Assembly: GCA_910579465.1 (NCBI GenBank)
Contig: CAJTUB010000006.1
Coordinates: 263,234-327,233 of the forward strand
Origin: an uncultured Lachnospiraceae bacterium
Lineage (GTDB): Bacteria; Bacillota; Clostridia; Lachnospirales; Lachnospiraceae
DNA length: 64,000 bases
Direction: 5' to 3'
The notes beneath the pieces are model-generated. The model saw nothing but the letters and a program-made list of their open reading frames with translations. It was not told the origin of the DNA and made no database searches. The position numbers were made by a program, and so were the translations under genes. Shown here one piece after another: positions 59,885 through 64,000 of the stretch (position 1 is its first letter; every line of letters starts with the position of its first letter).

Positions 59885-59913
59885 TTGACTTTTTGAACAT
59901 TGTTCAATATAAT
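59885..59913 (+). promoter_or_regulatory. Promoter of the TetR operon
   Basis: TTGACT (59885-59890), 17-bp spacer, TATAAT (59908-59913). The whole spacer is covered by an operator. Confidence 0.85.
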
Positions 59914-59932
59914 ATTCTTGAACAATGTTCAA
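59893..59932 (+). promoter_or_regulatory. Twin operators of the TetR regulator
   Basis: Two 15-bp palindromes, TTGAACATTGTTCAA (59893-59907) and TTGAACAATGTTCAA (59918-59932), centres 25 bp apart. The first lies between -35 and -10, the second covers the transcription start and abuts AGGAGG. Confidence 0.85.
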
Positions 59933-59944
59933 GGAGGATTTGCT

Positions 59945-60529
59945 ATGAACAAAAATGTTAATGTAAAAAGTCGCATTATTGAAGTCACAACGGAATTGAT
60001 TGAACAATATAATGGCAACATTAAAGACATTACTGCCCGTATGATTGCCACAAAAGCAAATGTTGGATTAGGTTTAATCAACTATCACTTTGGAAGTAAA
60101 GAAAAATTGATAACGGAATGTGTGCAGCGCATTATCGGAAAAGTAGTTAAAGAATTTCATATGACAAAGCAATATGAAACAGATAAAGAGCGCTTAACGG
60201 CTTGCGCTACTTATGTTTTTAATTTTTTGTTTGAACATTCTGCAATTTCACGTGTTTCTATTTTGGGGGATTTCCAAAATTATACTGGAAATTGCAATTC
60301 TGTACTCACTCAACAGGGGTTTTCGCTGTTGTTTATGAATGGTATATCAAATGAAGATAAATCTATGTTTGTATTTATTCTTACTGCTGCAATGCAGGTG
60401 GCATTTTTAGGAAGTGGAACAATAAAACAATTATTTGGATATGATTTTACAAAAACCGAGGACAGAGCCGCATATATCGGTAAATTGGTTGATTTTCTTT
60501 TTGAAGGGGTGGTACAGATTGATGAATAA
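59945..60529 (+). CDS. TetR-family repressor
   Basis: A 194-residue repressor. The helix-turn-helix is SRIIEVTTELIEQYNGNIKDITARMIATKANVGLGLINYHFGSKEKLI (residues 9-56), with the recognition helix ending in the usual YHFGSKEKL; the rest is a helical ligand domain. ATG 59945 has AGGAGG. It probably represses itself and the membrane protein after it through the twin operators, and the inducer is unknown. Base composition is visibly A+T richer than the main genome. Confidence 0.93.
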   Translation: MNKNVNVKSRIIEVTTELIEQYNGNIKDITARMIATKANVGLGLINYHFGSKEKLITECVQRIIGKVVKEFHMTKQYETDKERLTACATYVFNFLFEHSAISRVSILGDFQNYTGNCNSVLTQQGFSLLFMNGISNEDKSMFVFILTAAMQVAFLGSGTIKQLFGYDFTKTEDRAAYIGKLVDFLFEGVVQIDE

Positions 60530-61121
60530 GAAAATAGGTGTGTATAGCTCTATTGCAAATTTAATTGCAGTAATCTGCTTTGCCCTGTCCATGTTATTTG
60601 GTTTTGATTATGGCAGTTATTTTTCTTCTATGTTCATTGCATTTAGCTTTGTGCTAATGATGTGCGGATATGCTTATTTTGCCGAAAAAGAAACAAAATT
60701 AGCGGGCTATGTTTCAATAGCTTTTTCCGCAATATATACAGCTATCATATTATTAGTATATTTTGCACAGCTAACGACTGTTCGACTAAATGAATTAACA
60801 CAGCAAGCTGCCATACTTCTTGATTTTCAGCAGTGCGGATTGCTATTCAACTATGACCTGTTAGGCTATGCTGTCATGTCATTAGCTACATTTTTTGCAG
60901 GATTGACAGTGACATCAAGGACGAAAGCAGACCAATGGTTAAAATATCTGCTTATGATACATGGGGCGTTTTTTATATCTTGTCTGATTGCTCCGATGCT
61001 CGGATTGTTCAAAGCGAATAGCCCAACATGGGTAGGTGTAGCGGTATTAGAATTTTGGTGTTTATATTTTTGCCCTATCAGTATTTTATCCTTTTTGCAT
61101 TTTTCTAATTGCAAGGAATGA
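60522..61121 (+). CDS. Six-helix membrane protein under TetR control
   Basis: A 199-residue hydrophobic protein with about six helices (VYSSIANLIAVICFALSMLFGF; MFIAFSFVLMMCGYAYFAEKE; VSIAFSAIYTAIILLVYFAQL; YDLLGYAVMSLATFFAGLTV; LMIHGAFFISCLIAPMLGLF; VAVLEFWCLYFCPISILSF). I do not recognise the family. It overlaps the TetR stop by 8 bases, so it is the repressor's probable target and may respond to a compound that stresses the membrane (inference). Confidence 0.75.
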   Translation: MNKKIGVYSSIANLIAVICFALSMLFGFDYGSYFSSMFIAFSFVLMMCGYAYFAEKETKLAGYVSIAFSAIYTAIILLVYFAQLTTVRLNELTQQAAILLDFQQCGLLFNYDLLGYAVMSLATFFAGLTVTSRTKADQWLKYLLMIHGAFFISCLIAPMLGLFKANSPTWVGVAVLEFWCLYFCPISILSFLHFSNCKE

Positions 61122-61134
61122 GGTCTGGTCTATA

Positions 61135-61278
61135 ATGAAAATGAGATATTCTGAACAGTTCATGGAGCATATCGAATATGCATTCAATGCATTCTGTAAA
61201 ATTGTCCTGCGCCATGAAGCAATCAACGCATGGCGGGATTTGAAGAGGCAAGAGAGACGGGAAATATCCCTTGATTAG
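61135..61278 (+). pseudogene. Fragment of a conjugative-element sigma-factor-like gene
   Basis: A 47-codon frame reading MKMRYSEQFMEHIEYAFNAF, then KIVLRHEAINAWRDLKRQERREISLD and TAG. It resembles the first part of the short sigma-70-like proteins of Tn916-type elements, where a few more conserved helices should follow. None does, so this is a broken remnant. It follows the membrane protein gene by 13 bp. Confidence 0.55.
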
Positions 61279-61395
61279 CGGAAAACCTTGATTTTAAGCC
61301 ATTCCTGCAAGATGTTATAAACATTTACGGGGACTTATAAGAAGATTTTCCGCTATAAAATCAATAAAAAATACAGAAATACAGGCCCCTTTTTC

Positions 61396-61424
61396 TTGTA
61401 TTCCCTGACATTTTGTGGCATAAT
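61396..61424 (+). promoter_or_regulatory. Promoter of the esterase gene
   Basis: TTGTAT (61396-61401), 17-bp spacer, CATAAT (61419-61424). Confidence 0.65.
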
Positions 61425-61463
61425 AAAGATATCTTGTTACCACAAAGAAAGGAGTATCTCTGT

Positions 61464-62312
61464 ATGAAATACGTTTATGAAATGCCTGCTGCCATGCTGC
61501 AGACCCCGTCCTTACAGGGAACCGTGGAACGCTTCTATTACGACACGGAGACCTATGACACCCCGGAAAGCAAGCCATTAAAGAAGGGTGCTTACATCTA
61601 TCTGCCTTACGGCTATACGCCGGATAAGCAGTACAACGTTTTATACCTGCTGCACGGCGGCGGCGTAAATGAAGACTGGTGGTTCAAAATGTTCCCGGAT
61701 ACCGTTACGATTCTGGACAACATGATAGAGCAGAAGGTCTGCGAGCCTTGTCTGATTGTCACTCCTACCTACTACCGCGGGGAAGGGCTGGACAACGATG
61801 CCGAATATGTGACCGAGAACTTCCGCTCTGAGCTGCGCCGTGATTTAATTCCTGCCGTAGAGAGCAAATATTCCACCTATGCAGGCGGTAATGTTTCCGA
61901 AGAAAACTTAGTGGCAACCCGCCGTCACCGTGCAATTGCCGGACTTTCCCTCGGTTCCATGACAACTTACCGTGCAGGCTTTTACAACAATTTTGACTTA
62001 TTCTCCTGGTATGGTCCGTTCTCCGGCTGCTGTGGTCCGAACGGCGACCGTGCGAAGGAGGTTGTCCGGATTCAGAATACGTTAAAGGACGCTGATGCAA
62101 AGGGCTTATGCCTGGACTACATGCTCTGCTGCAACGGCGATAAGGACATTGCCTTCCCGGAGCACGACGAAATTATGAAGAATGCGCTGGCTTCCTGCCC
62201 GCAGTTAGTTTCCGGCAAGAATTATGATTTCTTTACCATTCCGGGCGGCGTACATGACATGAAAGCATGGCAGCTTCACCTTTACCATGCGCTGCAGGTA
62301 TTTTTTAAATAA
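61464..62312 (+). CDS. Alpha/beta-hydrolase esterase (esterase D / CE1 type)
   Basis: A 282-residue hydrolase without a signal peptide. NVLYLLHGGGVNEDWW (about 58-73) supplies the oxyanion region, GLSLGSM (about 169-175) the nucleophile Ser, DKDIAFPEHDE the acid region and GGVHDMKAW the His. Relatives include feruloyl and acetyl-xylan esterases of carbohydrate esterase family 1 and esterase D; being cytoplasmic, it may act on small sugar esters. Start 61464 has AAAGGAG. Confidence 0.9.
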   Translation: MKYVYEMPAAMLQTPSLQGTVERFYYDTETYDTPESKPLKKGAYIYLPYGYTPDKQYNVLYLLHGGGVNEDWWFKMFPDTVTILDNMIEQKVCEPCLIVTPTYYRGEGLDNDAEYVTENFRSELRRDLIPAVESKYSTYAGGNVSEENLVATRRHRAIAGLSLGSMTTYRAGFYNNFDLFSWYGPFSGCCGPNGDRAKEVVRIQNTLKDADAKGLCLDYMLCCNGDKDIAFPEHDEIMKNALASCPQLVSGKNYDFFTIPGGVHDMKAWQLHLYHALQVFFK

Positions 62313-62354
62313 TTATGAAACTGTTTTCCCGCTTTATGAGGTATGTGAGGTTTT

Positions 62355-62915
62355 ATGAAGAAATTTGTCCGTTATTTTTCGGTACTGCCTGCCCTGTTGA
62401 TTTTGTTTCTTATTTTCGGGTTTTCCGCCCAGGATGGCGAGACCTCAGGTTCACTCAGCCTGCGTCTGTGCGGCACGGTTCTCCGTTCCGCAAACCGCCT
62501 GCTTTCTCTCGGTCTGACCGAGCTGGAGCTCTGGGCACGCGCAGATTCCATTCACTTCGGAGTGCGCAAGGCTGCACATATGACGGAATACTTTTTCCTG
62601 ACCCTTGGTATTTTTTTCCCGCTCTGGATTCGATTTTTAACAGGCGCTGCAAAAAGCTCCCGGAAAAGTACCTTTTACAAAATTCTTCTGCTCACATTTT
62701 TTCTGAGCGTTGTCTGCGCATCACTGGATGAGTTTCACCAGGTTTTTGTGCCGGGACGCTCCGGCAGCCCGGCCGATGTCCTGATTGACTCCATCGGAAT
62801 CTGTGCTGCCTGCGGGATACTCTTTCTCTTCCGTCCGCGGACAGATTTATCAAAGAGAACCGTACCCGCCATTGACAAGAGTACGCATGGCAGGCGAAAG
62901 GTCAGAAACTCATAA
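62355..62915 (+). CDS. VanZ-family membrane protein
   Basis: A 186-residue protein with four helices. Family marks are FGFSAQDGETSGSLS near residue 21, RKAAHMTEYFFLTLGIF (about 71-87) and CASLDEFHQVFVPGRSGSPADVLIDSIG (121-148), which have the conserved His, Glu, and Asp residues. VanZ is named from teicoplanin resistance, but most chromosomal members have no known role. Start 62355 lies 42 bp after the esterase. A terminator follows. Confidence 0.92.
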   Translation: MKKFVRYFSVLPALLILFLIFGFSAQDGETSGSLSLRLCGTVLRSANRLLSLGLTELELWARADSIHFGVRKAAHMTEYFFLTLGIFFPLWIRFLTGAAKSSRKSTFYKILLLTFFLSVVCASLDEFHQVFVPGRSGSPADVLIDSIGICAACGILFLFRPRTDLSKRTVPAIDKSTHGRRKVRNS

Positions 62916-62919
62916 AGAA

Positions 62920-62952
62920 AAGTCGCTGTAGGCCTGTTGCTTACAGCGACTT
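62920..62952 (+). terminator. Terminator after vanZ
   Basis: AAGTCGCTGTA stem with TACAGCGACTT, followed by TCTGATTTG. Confidence 0.78.
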
Positions 62953-63045
62953 TCTGATTTGTATATCATTTTATTCAGAAATAAACAAAACAGACCTCCC
63001 CTCTATCCGGCGTGGAAGGTACAACAAACAAGGGGGACCTTTTCA

Positions 63046-63711
63046 ATGAAACAGCCTTTTAAAACCGCTTCTATTCTCTTTCTTGCATTTGCGCTCATGC
63101 TGTCAGGCGCATGCAGCAATCCAAAGGAAAAGGAAGAAAAAGAAATATCGCTTTATGAACGTGGTCTTGAAGCAATTTCCATAATGAAAGAAATGGCAGG
63201 CAACGACGAATTTATCTCTCTGTTCACGGGTGATGCAGAACTACGCTCTATTTTACAGGAGGCAGGGCAGGGAGATTTTTCACAGCCTGCCGCAGTCTAC
63301 CGGATTCGGTTTCCCAAGGCTGCCTTTCTAAGTTCCCTGTTAGATTTTGCAGAAACTGACCTTGAGAACTTATCTCCTTCCTTAGAGGAAAGTTTAAAGT
63401 CCAAAGCATTTTCCTCTGTATTTACCCAGATAAACGCCCGTTTTGGCGGGAATAATGCACTTGCTGCTTCCAGTATTTGTATTGCAGAACGTATATTTGT
63501 CTATGACGGAATGAAGGAAAATGAGATTTATTTGTATACTTACGAGAATGCTGTCCCTGCAGCCGTTACCTTTCTCAAAGGCGAAAATGGCGCAGTTTCC
63601 GCAACAGGCCGCTTTGTTTTCTATGATAATTCCAAAGCAGACACATCTGACAAGGACATAATAGAGCTGCTGACAGTCTTTGGTGCCAATATAGAAGAAA
63701 TCACGGAATGA
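63046..63711 (+). CDS. Exported lipoprotein of unknown function
   Basis: A 221-residue lipoprotein: signal peptide SILFLAFALMLSGACS with lipobox SGAC near residue 23, a Lys/Glu-rich linker (KEKEEKEIS), then an Ala-rich helical domain and a beta end (YLYTYENAVPAAVTFLKGENGAVSATGRFVFYD). I do not recognise the family. Start 63046 follows AGGGGGA. It is not near a transporter; its role is open. Confidence 0.7.
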   Translation: MKQPFKTASILFLAFALMLSGACSNPKEKEEKEISLYERGLEAISIMKEMAGNDEFISLFTGDAELRSILQEAGQGDFSQPAAVYRIRFPKAAFLSSLLDFAETDLENLSPSLEESLKSKAFSSVFTQINARFGGNNALAASSICIAERIFVYDGMKENEIYLYTYENAVPAAVTFLKGENGAVSATGRFVFYDNSKADTSDKDIIELLTVFGANIEEITE

Positions 63712-63803
63712 TGTAAGGAACGCTGCTTTCCTCTGCATTGAACTTAACTTCGTTAAAAAGCAAAACACTCTGACTTCCGTTGAGAAATCAGAGTGTTTTC
63801 TAA

Positions 63804-63875
63804 AGGCGACAATCGGATTTGAACCGATGAATCAGGGTGTTGCAGACCCACGCCTTACCACTTGGCTATGTCGCC
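63804..63875 (-). tRNA. tRNA-Cys (GCA)
   Basis: Acceptor GGCGACA/TGTCGCC, anticodon loop CTGCAAC with anticodon GCA, T-loop TTCAAAT, discriminator U73 as expected for Cys. No CCA encoded. 72 nt. Confidence 0.95.
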
Positions 63876-63949
63876 CTATTTTGCAGGAATTCCCCGCCTC
63901 CTATAGTATAATATATGATGTGACCGGGAAATTATGCCACATCATAAAA

Positions 63950-64000
63950 CTCCCCGAGTTGGGCTCGAACCAACAACCCCACGGTTAACAGCCGTGTGCT
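63950..64000 (-). tRNA. tRNA-Asn (GTT), 3' part
   Basis: The 3' part of a tRNA with anticodon GTT in loop CTGTTAA (stem ACGG/CCGT), T-arm TTGGTTCGAGCCCAA, acceptor TCGGGGA and G73. The 5' half lies beyond the window. Confidence 0.9.

Noticed and set aside
59893..59932. Twin TTGAACA.TGTTCAA sites as LexA boxes
   Set aside because: The GAAC..GTTC halves are three bases apart, not four, and lie beside a TetR gene.

Overview
The window looks like the chromosome of an anaerobic, endospore-forming Clostridia member, most likely a Lachnospiraceae-type gut bacterium. The reasons are sporulation genes (spoVT, yabP, a CotS-like protein), a T-box leader on proS, the short archaeal-type ProRS, rubrerythrin, tspO, Gram-positive lipoproteins and classic sigma-A promoters. 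The species cannot be named from the sequence. No prophage, complete insertion sequence or CRISPR array is visible.

Layout: 1-1964 (minus) holds spoVT, hup, rqcP and yabP. 2140-3714 is a uracil permease with an attenuated leader. 4206-7783 is a secreted subtilase plus lipoprotein pair. 8142-10245 has rubrerythrin and a probably SOS-controlled dinB. 10260-12483 is a DUF1538 membrane protein with a PII-like partner. 12842-18652 has tspO, a polar amino-acid ABC operon with an EamA exporter, and T-box-controlled proS. 18779-24041 has a PAS-GGDEF enzyme, a CDF metal exporter, an AI-2E/YtvI-like protein, a cytidylate-kinase-like protein and a small secreted protein. 24179-29593 is one operon: PEGA protein, HAD phosphatase, HflK, HflC, ECF sigma, anti-sigma. 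29799-33987 has a CotS-like protein, a second sigma/anti-sigma pair and cca. 33994-46407 has a fused permease-ATPase, an EF-G paralogue, a MerR-ABC-ABC-UvrA2 operon and an orphan NMT1-type binding lipoprotein. 46675-56118 has an ANT-like nucleotidyltransferase, small membrane proteins, a methyltransferase, and a long minus-strand run of aminotransferase, DHH phosphoesterase, asnS, AraC, histidine kinase and response regulator. 56362-59175 is a phosphatidylethanolamine operon (VTT, pss, psd, PAP2). 59180-61280 is an A+T-rich patch with an autoregulated TetR and broken genes, probably a scar of a mobile element. The end has an esterase, VanZ, a lipoprotein, tRNA-Cys and part of tRNA-Asn.

The most unusual content is between the genes. 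Family 1 has a conserved 117-bp core bounded by TTTTGCAT/ATGCAAAA (three intact copies, one decayed). The core sits in long arms that differ between copies but stay self-complementary within a copy. The best copy ends in 15-bp inverted repeats that also occur alone or on short core-less elements. All copies have the same orientation relative to the flanking genes. Family 2 is a 125-bp repeat (three copies) whose conserved CTAAGGAAG end supplies the stop codon of the preceding gene each time. Among protein systems, the MerR-ABC-ABC-UvrA2 operon, with a hairpin that traps the ribosome binding site of its first transporter gene, is the best candidate for an undescribed self-resistance or detoxification locus.

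All calls are from reading the sequence and recalling families. No database search was possible.
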